Below are positions 53,340 to 62,580 of a DNA stretch of 64,000 bases, piece after piece (positions within the stretch are counted from its first letter, which is position 1; each line of letters opens with the position of its first letter). Below the pieces are notes generated by a model. The model saw nothing but the letters and a program-made list of their open reading frames with translations. It was not told the origin of the DNA and made no database searches. The stretch is taken from the NCBI GenBank assembly GCA_023664705.1, contig JAMPFE010000010.1:1-64000 (forward strand), in the 5' to 3' direction. The stretch comes from Lachnospiraceae bacterium (GTDB taxonomy: Bacteria > Bacillota > Clostridia > Oscillospirales > Ruminococcaceae). Both the position numbers and the translations under genes were made by a program.

Positions 53340-53368
53340 TTGAAAATTGCGTGAAAATGTACTATAAT
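53340..53368 (+). promoter_or_regulatory. Promoter of the metG operon
   Basis: TTGAAA (53340-53345) and TATAAT (53363-53368) with a 17-bp spacer; the leader to metG is about 70 nt, too short for a T-box riboswitch. Confidence 0.85.
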
Positions 53369-53442
53369 ATAATTATATAAGTATATGCTTTTTAGGGCAA
53401 TATTTACAAATCTTACAAAATTCGGAAAAGGGGAAGATACCG

Positions 53443-55374
53443 ATGAACAAAAAATATTATATAACCACCCCGATTTATTATCCCTCGGGGGAGCCGCATA
53501 TAGGGCACTGCTACACCACCGTGGCGTGCGATACGATCGCCCGCTTCAAGAGGATGCAGGGCTTTGACGTGATGTTCCTTACGGGGACGGACGAGCACGG
53601 GCAGAAGATAGAGCTGAAGGCAAAGGAAAAGGGCGTTACGCCCAAAGAGTATGTCGACCCCATCGTTGCGAACTTCAAGAGGCTCTGGGAGACCATGGAC
53701 ATCAGCTACACGCGCTATATCCGCACCACGGACGACTATCACGTAAAGACCGTGCAGTCGGTGTTCCGCAAGCTGTACGACAAGGGATATATCTACAAGG
53801 GGCAGTACGAGGGCAAATACTGCACACCCTGCGAGAGCTTCTGGACGGAGAGCCAGCTCAAGGACGGCAAATGCCCCGACTGCGGGCGTGACGTCATAGA
53901 CGCTCACGAGGAGGCTTATTTCCTTAAGGTGTCGGAATTTGCCGATAAGATAGAGAAATTCCTCACGGAAACGGACTATCTCTCGCCGAAAAGCCGCGTA
54001 AACGAAATGGTCAACAACTTCATAAAGCCGGGGCTCGAGGATCTGTGCGTTTCGAGAACGTCCTTTACGTGGGGCATTCCCGTGGATTTCGACCCGGGGC
54101 ACGTGGTATACGTCTGGGTGGACGCGCTGACGAACTATATCAGCGCGCTCGGCTACGAGAACGACGCGTATAGCGACTACGAAAAGTACTGGCCCGCCGA
54201 TATGCATATGACCGCAAAGGAGATAGTGCGGTTCCATTCGATAATATGGCCTATCATTCTGATGATGCTGGAGCAGCCGCTGCCGAAAAAGCTTTACGGG
54301 CACGGCTGGATAAACTTCAACGGGCAGAAGATGTCGAAATCCGTCGGCAACGTCATCGACCCGTTTATCCTAGCGGAGCGCTACGGCTCGGACGCTGTGC
54401 GCTATCAGATACTGCGCGATATGCCCTACGGCTCGGACAGCAACTTCTCCAACGAGATAATGATAAGCCGCATAAACTCCGACCTCGCGAACGACCTGGG
54501 CAACCTCGTTTCGCGCACCGTGGCAATGGCGGACAAGTATTTCGGCGGCACGCTGCCCTCGGACAGGCAGGCGGAGCCGCTCGACGGGGAGCTTATCGGC
54601 ATGGCGGGGGCTCTGCGGGAGACCGTCGCGCCGCTCGTCGAGGAGGCGCAGCTCTCAAAGGCGCTGGAGGAGATATTCAAGGTCGTTTCCCGCGCCAACA
54701 AGTATATCGACGAAACGGAGCCGTGGGTTCTCGGGAAGAGCGAGGAAAAAAAGGCGCGTCTGGCGAGCGTTCTGTACAATCTGCTGGAAACTATCAGAAT
54801 CTGCTCGGGACTGCTGGCGGCGTTTATGCCGCGCACCATGCCCATGGTTTGGGAGCAGATAGGCGCGGACGAGAGCCTTGTCGCATATGATGCTCTGGGG
54901 GAGTTCGGGAAGCTGCCCGAAAACGTCACCGTGCACAAGGGCGGCGTGCTGTTCCCCCGTATCGACGTCGACAAGGAGATAGACGAGCTGAACGCGATGC
55001 TCAAGCCCGCCAAGACCGTCCGCGAGGACGAGGACTTGGACAAGGCGAACGTTATCAATATAGAGCAATTCGCCGAGATAAAGCTCCGCAGCGGCGAAGT
55101 GACCGCCTGCGAGAAGATACCCAAGGCGAAGAAGCTGCTGAAGCTGACCGTCGACGACGGGCGGAACGGCAGACAGATAGTTTCGGGCATCGCGAAGTGG
55201 TATAAGCCCGAGGAGCTCGTCGGGAAGAAGATAGTGTTCGTGGCGAATCTCGCGCCCGCGAAGCTCTGCGGAGAGCTCTCCGAGGGCATGATACTCGCGT
55301 GCGACGCGGGGGAGGACGATGTTCGGGTGCTGTTCCTCGACGGGGACGTGCCGAACGGCTCCACTATCAGATAA
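53443..55374 (+). CDS. metG: Methionyl-tRNA synthetase
   Basis: A 643-residue class I enzyme. It has the HIGH motif in GEPHIGHCYTT, the zinc knuckle CTPCESF...CPDCGRD, KMSKS (FNGQKMSKSVG), and the C-terminal EMAP/tRNA-binding domain (from about residue 540, IKLRSGEVTACEKIP). It opens a plus-strand operon that runs to nth. Confidence 0.97.
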   Translation: MNKKYYITTPIYYPSGEPHIGHCYTTVACDTIARFKRMQGFDVMFLTGTDEHGQKIELKAKEKGVTPKEYVDPIVANFKRLWETMDISYTRYIRTTDDYHVKTVQSVFRKLYDKGYIYKGQYEGKYCTPCESFWTESQLKDGKCPDCGRDVIDAHEEAYFLKVSEFADKIEKFLTETDYLSPKSRVNEMVNNFIKPGLEDLCVSRTSFTWGIPVDFDPGHVVYVWVDALTNYISALGYENDAYSDYEKYWPADMHMTAKEIVRFHSIIWPIILMMLEQPLPKKLYGHGWINFNGQKMSKSVGNVIDPFILAERYGSDAVRYQILRDMPYGSDSNFSNEIMISRINSDLANDLGNLVSRTVAMADKYFGGTLPSDRQAEPLDGELIGMAGALRETVAPLVEEAQLSKALEEIFKVVSRANKYIDETEPWVLGKSEEKKARLASVLYNLLETIRICSGLLAAFMPRTMPMVWEQIGADESLVAYDALGEFGKLPENVTVHKGGVLFPRIDVDKEIDELNAMLKPAKTVREDEDLDKANVINIEQFAEIKLRSGEVTACEKIPKAKKLLKLTVDDGRNGRQIVSGIAKWYKPEELVGKKIVFVANLAPAKLCGELSEGMILACDAGEDDVRVLFLDGDVPNGSTIR

Positions 55375-55390
55375 GAAAGGAATGACAGCT

Positions 55391-55825
55391 ATGGCTAAGC
55401 CTATTCCCGGACAGGTGTGGACGGACAAGAAGCGGACGTTTCTCGGTCTGCCGTGGTCGTTTACGCGCTATATACTCACAGAAAAGAAGCTGATAACCCG
55501 CAAGGGCTTTCTGAACATAACCGAGGACGAGGTGGAGCTTTACCGTATCCTCGATAAAAGTCTGAAGCTGCCGCTCGGGCAAAGGCTTGTCGGCTGCGGC
55601 ACGGTGATAATCAACTGCAAGGACGTCGACACTCCCGTAAAGGAGATAAAGTCGATAAAAAAGCCGAGGGAATTTACGGAGATACTCGAGAAATACGTCG
55701 ACGCGCAGCGCGATAAGTACAACACTCGCGGCAGGGATATAGTCGGGTTTCAGCCGCACGAGCACGACGACGATATCTGCGGCGGGGATCACGACCACGT
55801 GGATATAGACAATATATTAAAATAA
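55391..55825 (+). CDS. Bacterial PH domain protein
   Basis: A 144-residue soluble protein with the YdbS/bPH_2-like PH fold (WSFTRYILTEKKLITRKGFLNITEDEVELYRILD; then TVIINCKD). The C-terminus is His/Asp-rich (PHEHDDDICGGDHDHVD) and may bind metal. It is 16 bp from metG. Start chosen at ATG 55391; an in-frame ATG at 55382 is possible. Confidence 0.8.
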   Translation: MAKPIPGQVWTDKKRTFLGLPWSFTRYILTEKKLITRKGFLNITEDEVELYRILDKSLKLPLGQRLVGCGTVIINCKDVDTPVKEIKSIKKPREFTEILEKYVDAQRDKYNTRGRDIVGFQPHEHDDDICGGDHDHVDIDNILK

Positions 55826-55861
55826 CTCATTTGCGATAACCCATGGAAGGGGGAAAGAAGT

Positions 55862-56509
55862 ATGGATATTTCAAGGATAGCGGATATAGGCTCGGTCAAT
55901 CAGACAACGCTGACAAAGGCTTCGACGCAGCGCACGGAGACCAAGACGACTACGCTCGCGACGGAGCATACGGACAGCTTTGTCAAGTCCGAGGCGGCTT
56001 TTACGCCCGCCTATACCAAAAAGTCGGCGCAAAAGCAGACTGCCGACAACAACCTTACGCATAAGGAGAACACAGAGGATATGGTGGCGAAGGTCGACGA
56101 GCAGGGAAAACCCGCTACCGTCGAGGAGCGCATGACAAAGGGCGTGAGCCACATTATACGCGCAATGTTCGTAAAGCAGGGCGAGGTGCTTTCGGGGAAC
56201 GTCCCGAGCGTGGGGGCGAAGATGTACGCCGAGGAGCTGCTCGCGCAGCTGCGGCAGCTTTACGGGAACTCCGCCGCGGAGGAAAATACCGAGGAATATT
56301 GGCAGCCCGACGAGACCGCCGCGCGCCTGCTTATGTTCTTCGACTGCGTGAGCGTCGAGGGCGAGGACAAGGCGGGTCTGCTGGAGCGCTCGTTCCTGTC
56401 GGCGTTCGGCGACACGGAGAAGCTTTTCGGAGGGCGCGGACGGCTGCCGCTAGAGAGCTATGAGACAAAGCAGCTGGTCCTCGAGGCGTATTTCAACGGA
56501 GCGGCGTAA
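55862..56509 (+). CDS. Hypothetical protein, unknown
   Basis: A 215-residue protein with a Thr/Lys-rich, probably disordered N-terminal third (residues 1-85) and a helical remainder (MTKGVSHIIRAMFVKQGEV..., YAEELLAQLRQLYG). AAGGGGG lies before the ATG. Its last base overlaps the tatD start (TAATG). No family was recognised. Confidence 0.7.
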   Translation: MDISRIADIGSVNQTTLTKASTQRTETKTTTLATEHTDSFVKSEAAFTPAYTKKSAQKQTADNNLTHKENTEDMVAKVDEQGKPATVEERMTKGVSHIIRAMFVKQGEVLSGNVPSVGAKMYAEELLAQLRQLYGNSAAEENTEEYWQPDETAARLLMFFDCVSVEGEDKAGLLERSFLSAFGDTEKLFGGRGRLPLESYETKQLVLEAYFNGAA

Positions 56510-57270
56510 TGGGCGGTATTTTCGACACTCACGCGCACTACATGAAAAGCGATTTCGGTGAGGACCTGGATAAGCTCCTCGCCGAATTGCCGAGCAAAAA
56601 TGTCGCGCGTGTTCTCGCGGTGGGTTGCGATATCCCGTCGAGCACGGAGGAGGCGGCTCTCGCGGAGCGTTACGGCTATATTTACGCGGCGGCGGGAATC
56701 CACCCCGAATATGCCGCCGACGCTCCCGAGGGCTGGGAAAGGGAGCTCGAGGGGCTGCTGGCGCGCGAAAAGGTCGTCGCGCTCGGGGAGATAGGCCTGG
56801 ACTATCACTACCCCGAGCCGCCGCGCGGCGTTCAGCGCGGGGTTTTTGTACGGCAGCTCGAAATGGCGAAGCGGCTCGATATGCCCGTTATTATCCACTC
56901 GCGCGACGCCTGCGCGGACACTATGGACATTCTGCGGCAATACAAGCCGCGCGGAGTGCTGCACTGCTTTTCGGGCAGCGCCGAGACCGCCCGCGAGGTC
57001 GTAAGGCTCGGTATGTACATCGGGTTTACGGGCGTGCTGACGTTCAAGAACTCCAAGAAGGCATGCGCCGCCTGCGAGGCTGTCCCCATTGACAGGCTGC
57101 TGCTGGAGACGGACTGCCCGTATATGGCGCCCGTGCCGCACAGGGGAGAGCGCTGCGACAGCTCGATGATAGCGTTCACCGCGGCGAAAATGGCGGAGAT
57201 AAAGGGCGTTTCGACCGAGGAGATGATAGACGTCGCGCGGGAGAACGGGGAGAGGTTGTTCTTCAAATGA
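56509..57270 (+). CDS. tatD: TatD family metal-dependent deoxyribonuclease
   Basis: A 253-residue TIM-barrel hydrolase: metal ligands FDTHAHY (HxH), GEIGLDYHY, PVIIHSRD, LHCFSGS and LLLETDCPYMAP. TatD acts in DNA repair/3'-5' nucleolytic processing. It overlaps the next gene by 4 bp (ATGA). Confidence 0.95.
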   Translation: MGGIFDTHAHYMKSDFGEDLDKLLAELPSKNVARVLAVGCDIPSSTEEAALAERYGYIYAAAGIHPEYAADAPEGWERELEGLLAREKVVALGEIGLDYHYPEPPRGVQRGVFVRQLEMAKRLDMPVIIHSRDACADTMDILRQYKPRGVLHCFSGSAETAREVVRLGMYIGFTGVLTFKNSKKACAACEAVPIDRLLLETDCPYMAPVPHRGERCDSSMIAFTAAKMAEIKGVSTEEMIDVARENGERLFFK

Positions 57271-57716
57271 TAACGTATGAAAAGGCATGCCCCGAACAGC
57301 TCCAAACCGTGCTGAAAATGCGCCGCGAATGCTGCGCATGCGTTTTCGGGAAAGACGAAAGCGAGTTCGGGGGAGAGTTCACGCGGCTCTCCGAGGAGTT
57401 TTTCGCGCACGGCGACCAGACCACCGTGCTCGCGTTCGACGGCGGGAGGGCTGTCGGCTGCGCGACGATATGCTATATCATGCTTATGCCGACCCTCGAC
57501 TGCCCGTCGGGGAAACGCGCTCACATTATGAACGTGTACGTCAACGCCGAGCATCGGCGGCAGGGCGTCGCGCGGCGGATGATGAATATGCTGCTCGGCG
57601 AGGCTGGGGAGCGCGGCGTTACTTACGTCTCGCTCGATGCGACGGAGGACGGCGCGCGGCTTTACAAAGCTCTCGGGTTTGAATTTTCCGAGGAGAATAT
57701 GGGATTAAATTTGTAA
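57267..57716 (+). CDS. GNAT family N-acetyltransferase
   Basis: A 149-residue acetyl-CoA-dependent transferase. MNVYVNAEHRRQGVARRMMNMLL is the acetyl-CoA-binding motif A (RRQGVA). It overlaps tatD. The substrate is unknown. Confidence 0.9.
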   Translation: MITYEKACPEQLQTVLKMRRECCACVFGKDESEFGGEFTRLSEEFFAHGDQTTVLAFDGGRAVGCATICYIMLMPTLDCPSGKRAHIMNVYVNAEHRRQGVARRMMNMLLGEAGERGVTYVSLDATEDGARLYKALGFEFSEENMGLNL

Positions 57717-57731
57717 ATTAACGGAGGAGTT

Positions 57732-58685
57732 ATGGATACTGACGGCAGTCGAAGTATTGGCGATAAACAGGAAAACGAGCATAAGGCTGGAAAGGTGCTT
57801 TTGGCGCCGCTTATCTGGCTGAACAAGGGGCTTACGGCGCTGCTGAGGTCGGCGCTGGGGGCGAACTACGCGGACGTTACGGAGGATCAGGTGCGCGACC
57901 TTGTGGACGCTCTCGCGAGCGACGACGACGAGGACGGCATCGAGGAAAACTCGGCGCAGATGATAAACAACATCTTCGAGTTCGACAACCGCACAGCCGC
58001 CGATGTTATGACCCACCGCACGAATATCGTGGGCGTGGACGTAAATTCCATTACGCTGGACGACCTGATATATCTGGCGCTGGACTTGGGCTTTTCGCGG
58101 ATCCCCGCGTATGAGGAGAGCATCGACAAGATAGTCGGCATAATCATCGTCAAGGATCTGCTCTGCCTTATCGGGAAAACCGACCTTTCCGATTTCAATG
58201 TCGCGGATTTTCTGCGCGACGTGAGCTACGTTCCCGAGTCCTGCTCCTGCCCCGACGTTTTCAAGACCCTCACAGAGATGAAGTCGGGCATGGCGGTGGT
58301 CGTTGACGAATACGGTGGGACGGCGGGCATCGTTACGCTCGAGGACCTGATAGAGGCGGTCATGGGCGATATACGGGACGAATACGACGACGAAAAGCAG
58401 CTCATCACGAAAATCGACGAGAACACCTACGACGCCGCGGGCGAGGCGGACCCCGAGGAGGTTTTCGGGTTGTTCGGCGTCGAGCTGCCCGAGGACCACG
58501 AATACGAGACCATTTCGGGCTTTGTCACGGATAAGCTCGGGTATATCCCCGAGGGCACCGACTTGGTGCCGCCTACCGTGGAATATGAGGGCGTTATGCT
58601 TGCCGTCGTGCAGGTCGAGGACAGAAATATACTGAAAATACGGGCAACAAAGCTGCCCGAGCCGACAGAGGACGAAAACGAATGA
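57732..58685 (+). CDS. CorC/HlyC-like CBS domain protein
   Basis: A 317-residue protein with two CBS domains (about 95-215; ADVMTHRTNIVGVD, VVVDEYGGTAGIVTLEDLIE) and a C-terminal CorC_HlyC domain (about 225-310). It lacks the DUF21 membrane domain of the CNNM/HlyC transporters, so it is the soluble CorC type linked to Mg2+/Co2+ efflux. It overlaps nth by 4 bp. Confidence 0.9.
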   Translation: MDTDGSRSIGDKQENEHKAGKVLLAPLIWLNKGLTALLRSALGANYADVTEDQVRDLVDALASDDDEDGIEENSAQMINNIFEFDNRTAADVMTHRTNIVGVDVNSITLDDLIYLALDLGFSRIPAYEESIDKIVGIIIVKDLLCLIGKTDLSDFNVADFLRDVSYVPESCSCPDVFKTLTEMKSGMAVVVDEYGGTAGIVTLEDLIEAVMGDIRDEYDDEKQLITKIDENTYDAAGEADPEEVFGLFGVELPEDHEYETISGFVTDKLGYIPEGTDLVPPTVEYEGVMLAVVQVEDRNILKIRATKLPEPTEDENE

Positions 58686-59317
58686 CTAAAAAACAAAAGG
58701 CAGCCCAAGTTATCGAGCTGCTGAAAAAGGAATACCCCGACGTGAAGTGCGCGCTTGTCTACGAAAAGCCGCACGAGCTGCTTATCGCGACAAGGCTCTC
58801 GGCGCAGTGCACCGACAAGCGTGTGAACCTTGTCACGCCCGCGCTGTTCGGGCGCTTCCCGAGCGTTGACGCGTTCGCGGAGGCGGAGGTCTCCGAGGTG
58901 GAGGAGTACATAAAGTCCTGCGGGCTGTACCACACCAAGGCGCAGGACATCGTGGAGATGTGCCGCGTGCTGAAGGGCGTTTACGGCGGCAGCGTTCCCG
59001 ACAGCATTGAGGAGCTTGTAAAGCTTCCCGGAGTCGGCAGAAAGACCGCAAATCTCATCGTCGGCGACCTGTACGGAAAGCCCGCTATGGTCTGCGATAC
59101 GCACGTAATACGCCTCACGAACAGGCTCGGGCTGTCGCAGGGGAAAGACGCGGCGCAGGTCGAAAAGCAGCTCCGCGCGGTAGTTCCCCCCGAGGAGGGG
59201 CTGTATTTCTGCCACCGCCTTGTCTGGCACGGCAGGGGAGTTTGCTCCGCGAGAGCGCCGAAATGCGCGGAATGTGCCCTGTCGGGCGTATGCGCGGAGT
59301 TCAAAAGCAAAAAATAA
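58682..59317 (+). CDS. nth: Endonuclease III
   Basis: A 211-residue base-excision repair glycosylase/AP lyase. It has the helix-hairpin-helix LPGVGRKTANLI with the catalytic Lys, VCDTHVIRLTNR with the catalytic Asp, and the [4Fe-4S] ligands C-x6-C-x2-C-x5-C at the end (CSARAPKCAECALSGVC). Confidence 0.97.
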   Translation: MTKKQKAAQVIELLKKEYPDVKCALVYEKPHELLIATRLSAQCTDKRVNLVTPALFGRFPSVDAFAEAEVSEVEEYIKSCGLYHTKAQDIVEMCRVLKGVYGGSVPDSIEELVKLPGVGRKTANLIVGDLYGKPAMVCDTHVIRLTNRLGLSQGKDAAQVEKQLRAVVPPEEGLYFCHRLVWHGRGVCSARAPKCAECALSGVCAEFKSKK

Positions 59318-59353
59318 TTCCCGTTTTCCAAGCAAAACGGGAATTATTTTTAT
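59311..59353. terminator. Bidirectional terminator between nth and dut
   Basis: TTCCCGTTTT (59318-59327) pairs with AAAACGGGAA (59334-59343), with T-rich sequence on both sides. It serves both converging genes. Confidence 0.9.
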
Positions 59354-59841
59354 TTGCTCGTGCTCCCGAAGCCGCCGTTGCGGACGCCGTCCGCTTCGTC
59401 GTCCTCGGTTATCCCGTATTCGGTGAAGATGCCCTGCATAAAGCCCGTCCCCGCCGCGATAGTGACGGTTTTGCCCTCTTTGCTGTCGTTCGTTATCTTG
59501 GCGAGAATATGCCCCTCGTTATCCGAATTGTAATAATCGCTGTCGATTATCCCGACAGTATTATCGAGCTGCAAGCGAAACTTAAAGCCCAGCCCGCTGC
59601 GCGGATAAAGCGACAAAAGCCAGCCCTCCGCTATCTTCACGCGCACGCCCGTCGGCACCTTTACCGTCTCGCCCGCCTTGAGCTCGATATCGAACGGCGC
59701 GAAGAAGTCATATCCCGCCGAGCCCGAGGTCGCCCTTTTCGGCAGCGCAATGCCGTCGTAGACACTCTCCGCGTCGGCTCGCGCGCAGCCCGCCTTAAAC
59801 TGCCCGAGCGAGACCTTTTCAAATTTTGCTATTCGTTTCAT
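59350..59841 (-). CDS. dut: dUTP diphosphatase
   Basis: A 163-residue homotrimeric dUTPase keeping dUTP out of DNA. Motifs: SAGYDFFAP (I), PRSGLG (II), GIIDSDYYN (III), and the C-terminal GGFGSTSK (V). The length is typical. Confidence 0.96.
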   Translation of the reverse strand: MKRIAKFEKVSLGQFKAGCARADAESVYDGIALPKRATSGSAGYDFFAPFDIELKAGETVKVPTGVRVKIAEGWLLSLYPRSGLGFKFRLQLDNTVGIIDSDYYNSDNEGHILAKITNDSKEGKTVTIAAGTGFMQGIFTEYGITEDDEADGVRNGGFGSTSK

Positions 59842-59870
59842 TTTTCCTCCTTTTCGGAACGTCCGTTAAA

Positions 59871-59897
59871 TAAAAAAGCTCTTGCAATGCAAGAGCC
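59871..59897 (-). terminator. Terminator after tRNA-Ala
   Basis: GCTCTTGC (59878-59885) pairs with GCAAGAGC (59889-59896), with TTTTTT following on the minus strand. Confidence 0.9.
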
Positions 59898-59905
59898 TTT
59901 TTATT

Positions 59906-59981
59906 TGGTGGAGATAAGGGGATTCGAACCCCTGACCTCTTACATGCGAAGCAAGCGCTCTCCCAGCTGAGCTATACCCCC
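59906..59981 (-). tRNA. tRNA-Ala (anticodon CGC)
   Basis: A complete 76-nt cloverleaf on the minus strand: acceptor GGGGGTA/TATCTCC with the G3:U70 alanine identity pair, D stem GCTC/GAGC, anticodon stem CTTGC/GTAAG with loop TTCGCAT (anticodon CGC, codon GCG), TpsiC arm GGTTCGAATCC and encoded CCA end. A promoter lies at 60190-60218. Confidence 0.95.
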
Positions 59982-60031
59982 AAATTTTCTCCCAATCTTG
60001 TAACTCGGGAGATAGAAATCCATTTAAGATA

Positions 60032-60136
60032 TTACGTGTCGTCCCACTGCTTATCCCAATCGTCAATCGCATCCTCGTAAGCGTCTGCCAAATCATCGCC
60101 TTCCGCACCCAAAAGGTCTTCCCAATCAATACCCAT
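60032..60136 (-). CDS. 34-residue acidic small protein
   Basis: An ORF too short for standard gene callers: MGIDWEDLLGAEGDDLADAY... ending DKQWDDT. GAGGAG lies 8 nt before the ATG, and it lies between promoter and tRNA-Ala. It has 12 Asp/Glu of 34 residues and regularly spaced Trp. Unknown function; probably cotranscribed with the tRNA. Confidence 0.65.
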   Translation of the reverse strand: MGIDWEDLLGAEGDDLADAYEDAIDDWDKQWDDT

Positions 60137-60189
60137 AACCGCTTCTCCTCACTTTCCAAAAAACATATGCCAAAACTTTCAACGTTACA

Positions 60190-60218
60190 ATTATACCACA
60201 TTCTCCGCTGTTTGTCAA
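60190..60218 (-). promoter_or_regulatory. Promoter of the small ORF and tRNA-Ala
   Basis: Perfect consensus: TTGACA (60213-60218), 17 bp, TATAAT (60190-60195) on the minus strand. The -35 lies at the edge of repeat copy 1. Confidence 0.9.
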
Positions 60219-60237
60219 GGGGTTTTTTAAAAAAAGG

Positions 60238-60360
60238 AAAAATCCCTCCCAAAGCGTGCCGACTTTGGCATTTCGTTTCATAAAAAATCGGTGTCAAACG
60301 TTTTCGCTCGACACCGATAAACTTCTGTATCACACGCTCCCTAAACGGGAGGGATTTTTC
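60238..60360. repeat. Palindromic repeat element, copy 1
   Basis: An about 120-bp element with inverted ends (AAAATCCCTCCC / GGGAGGGATTTTT) and an internal hairpin TCGGTGTC/GACACCGA. It is repeated in direct orientation at 61100-61236 at high identity. It resembles a MITE or intergenic palindrome. On the minus strand it abuts a TTGACA -35 element in both copies. Confidence 0.88.
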
Positions 60361-60364
60361 GTTG

Positions 60365-60997
60365 TTAGTTTTCCTTAAATGCTATATTCGCCGGACTGCA
60401 CTTTACGGTTTTTTCACCTTTGACATTAACATCAAGCTCCAATGTGCACGTTATGTGGTTGCCGCTGCTTTTTTCCATATCAACCGTATATTTTATATAA
60501 GCATATTTATCACCAAAAAACGCGCCGCCGTAATTGTTTTTGCTCTCAAGCCCCTTCGGTGTTATTATCGGATATTTTTGATAGGTAAGAGATGTAGCGG
60601 CCGGTTGATAGTATGTGTCAACGCTTACGGTGTTCTCGTTTTCATTCCATGAGAACGCACCGCCCAACTTCATTTGCATCAAGGCAACGCTGTCTTGTGT
60701 TGAATCGTTGTAAACTCTCATTACCGCAAAATAATCTACATGATTCCCCGTTGACGACAGCATCACCGCCTCGGGCGAATAGACCTCTACGACATATCTC
60801 AAGCCGTCCTTTACCGACTCGCCCTCACCTACGAGCACCATTTCATCAAAGCTTGGGATATCCTCCATCAACACTAAACCATACTCCGCCGCCGATTTGT
60901 CGTCACCGGACGCAAACGCGATCGTTGTGCTTGCTCCGACTGTAAGCAATGTTGCCGCGCTTAATACGGCTGCCAAAGTCTTTTTGAATTTTTTCAT
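60365..60997 (-). CDS. Secreted protein, unknown
   Basis: A 210-residue protein with a Sec signal peptide (MKKFKKTLAAVLSAATLLTVGASTTIAFASG, cut about residue 30) and a beta-rich mature domain (VDYFAVMRVYNDSTQDS, YIKYTVDMEKSSGNHITC). No anchor or catalytic motif is visible. GAGGAG precedes the ATG. It is bracketed by two direct copies of the palindromic repeat. Confidence 0.82.
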   Translation of the reverse strand: MKKFKKTLAAVLSAATLLTVGASTTIAFASGDDKSAAEYGLVLMEDIPSFDEMVLVGEGESVKDGLRYVVEVYSPEAVMLSSTGNHVDYFAVMRVYNDSTQDSVALMQMKLGGAFSWNENENTVSVDTYYQPAATSLTYQKYPIITPKGLESKNNYGGAFFGDKYAYIKYTVDMEKSSGNHITCTLELDVNVKGEKTVKCSPANIAFKEN

Positions 60998-61047
60998 AAT
61001 TTTTCTCCTCTCCACAAAGCAATAACAGTCATTCTTCCTATGTAGTT

Positions 61048-61076
61048 ATTGTACCGCACATACTTCGATTTGTCAA
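61048..61076 (-). promoter_or_regulatory. Promoter of the secreted protein gene
   Basis: TTGACA (61071-61076), 17 bp, TACAAT (61048-61053) on the minus strand. The -35 again abuts repeat copy 2. Confidence 0.87.
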
Positions 61077-61099
61077 GTGTTTTTTGAAAAAAAGCGAGA

Positions 61100-61236
61100 A
61101 AAATCCCTCCCAAGGCGTGCCGCCGTGGCGGCAGCTTCTGCCTTTGGCATTTCGTTTCATAAAAAATCGGTGTCAAACGTTTTCGCTCGACACCGATAAA
61201 CTTCTACATCACACACTCCCTAAACGGGAGGGATAA
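61100..61236. repeat. Palindromic repeat element, copy 2
   Basis: Same element as 60238-60360, with about 20 extra bases (GCCGTGGCGGCAGCTTCTGC) in its left half and a degenerate right end. It lies between rplQ and the secreted protein gene and could also terminate the alpha operon. Confidence 0.88.
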
Positions 61237-61242
61237 ATATTA

Positions 61243-61593
61243 TCAATCGCGGATAAGCTCTATGATTGCCATTTCCGCAGCGTCGCCGCGGCGCGGACCG
61301 AGCTTGTAAATTCTGGTATAACCGCTGTTGCGGGAGTCGTACTTGCCCTCCGCGGTATCGTCAAACAGCTTCTTCGCAACGTCCTCCTTGGTGATGTACG
61401 AATAAACCTGACGCTTTGTGTGAAGCGTGTTAACCTTGCTTAGGGTAATCATTTTCTCCGCCTCCGCGCGAACTTCCTTAGCGCGGGTCACGGTAGTTTC
61501 GATCTTCCCGTTTTCAAACAGAAAAGTGACCATGCCTCTGAGCATTGCTTTTCTGTGGTCGCTGGCTCTACCCAGCTTTCTTGAACCTGGCAT
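61243..61593 (-). CDS. rplQ: Ribosomal protein L17
   Basis: A 116-residue 50S protein beginning [19 protein letters not shown], a family signature. Last gene of the alpha operon. Confidence 0.98.
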   Translation of the reverse strand: MPGSRKLGRASDHRKAMLRGMVTFLFENGKIETTVTRAKEVRAEAEKMITLSKVNTLHTKRQVYSYITKEDVAKKLFDDTAEGKYDSRNSGYTRIYKLGPRRGDAAEMAIIELIRD

Positions 61594-61620
61594 TTTATTT
61601 TCTCCTTTCGGTAGAATTTA

Positions 61621-62580
61621 TCAATTGTTTTCCTCGGAGCTCATAAGGTCGCAGCCGAGCGATTGCAGCTTCGCCTTGACCTCGTCAAAGGACTTCTTGC
61701 CGAGGTTTCTGACCTTCATCATATCCTCGGGCGACTTGTTTACGAGATCCTCAACGGTGTTTATACCCGCTCTCTTCAAGCAGTTGAAGGAACGCACAGA
61801 CAACTCGAGCTCCTCGATAGTCATCTCGAGGACCTTGTCCTTGCGGCTTTCCTCCTTTGTCTCCATAAGCTCCTGCGGGTTTGTCTCGTCGGAGAGCTCC
61901 GCAAAAAGCTGAAGCCTCTCGATAAGAATCTTCGCCGCATAGGAAACGGCTTCCTTAGCGGAGATCGTGCCGTCCGTCCATATTTCTATGATGAGCTTTT
62001 CGTAGTCCGTCCTTTGTCCCACACGCGTATTTTCAACGGTGTAGTTGCACTTCAGAACGGGGGTATAAATGCTGTCGATCGGGATAACGCCTATCACGGG
62101 CTGGAGCTGCGCCTTGTTCTGCTCCGCCGCGACATAGCCTCTGCCTCTGTCGAGCGTGATGTCCATATACAGCTTTGCGCCCGTGCTGAGCGTCGCGATG
62201 TGCATACCGGGGTCGAGTATCTCGACCTCGGAATCGGTCTTGATATCGCCCGCCGTGACCTCGCACTCGCCCTCGGCCTCGATGTAAATGGTCTTGGGAG
62301 CCTCGCCGTACATCTTGGCTCTCAGCCCCTTGATGTTGAGTATTATTTCCGTAACGTCTTCTTTAACGCCGGGAATGGTCGAAAACTCGTGCTGAACGCC
62401 GTCAATTTTAACGGACGTCGCGGCAACTCCCGGCAATGAGGAGAGTAACACACGTCTCAGGCTGTTGCCCAATGTGTTTCCATATCCGCTCTGAAGAGGC
62501 TCCAGAACGAACATTCCATAAGTTCCGTCCGACCTTAACTTGAAGGTCTCTATGTTGAGCTTTTCGATTTTTTCAAGCAT
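61621..62580 (-). CDS. rpoA: RNA polymerase alpha subunit
   Basis: A 319-residue subunit: N-terminal dimerisation/assembly domain ([18 protein letters not shown]) and C-terminal helix-hairpin-helix domain ([20 protein letters not shown]) for upstream DNA contact. It lies between rpsD and rplQ, the usual place. Confidence 0.98.
   Translation of the reverse strand: MLEKIEKLNIETFKLRSDGTYGMFVLEPLQSGYGNTLGNSLRRVLLSSLPGVAATSVKIDGVQHEFSTIPGVKEDVTEIILNIKGLRAKMYGEAPKTIYIEAEGECEVTAGDIKTDSEVEILDPGMHIATLSTGAKLYMDITLDRGRGYVAAEQNKAQLQPVIGVIPIDSIYTPVLKCNYTVENTRVGQRTDYEKLIIEIWTDGTISAKEAVSYAAKILIERLQLFAELSDETNPQELMETKEESRKDKVLEMTIEELELSVRSFNCLKRAGINTVEDLVNKSPEDMMKVRNLGKKSFDEVKAKLQSLGCDLMSSEENN

Noticed and set aside
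53369..53442. T-box or SAM riboswitch before metG
   Set aside because: The leader is only about 70 nt and shows no T-box or S-box motifs.
59866..60333. 155-codon minus-strand frame across tRNA-Ala
   Set aside because: It runs through the tRNA, promoter and repeat copy 1, so it cannot be a gene.
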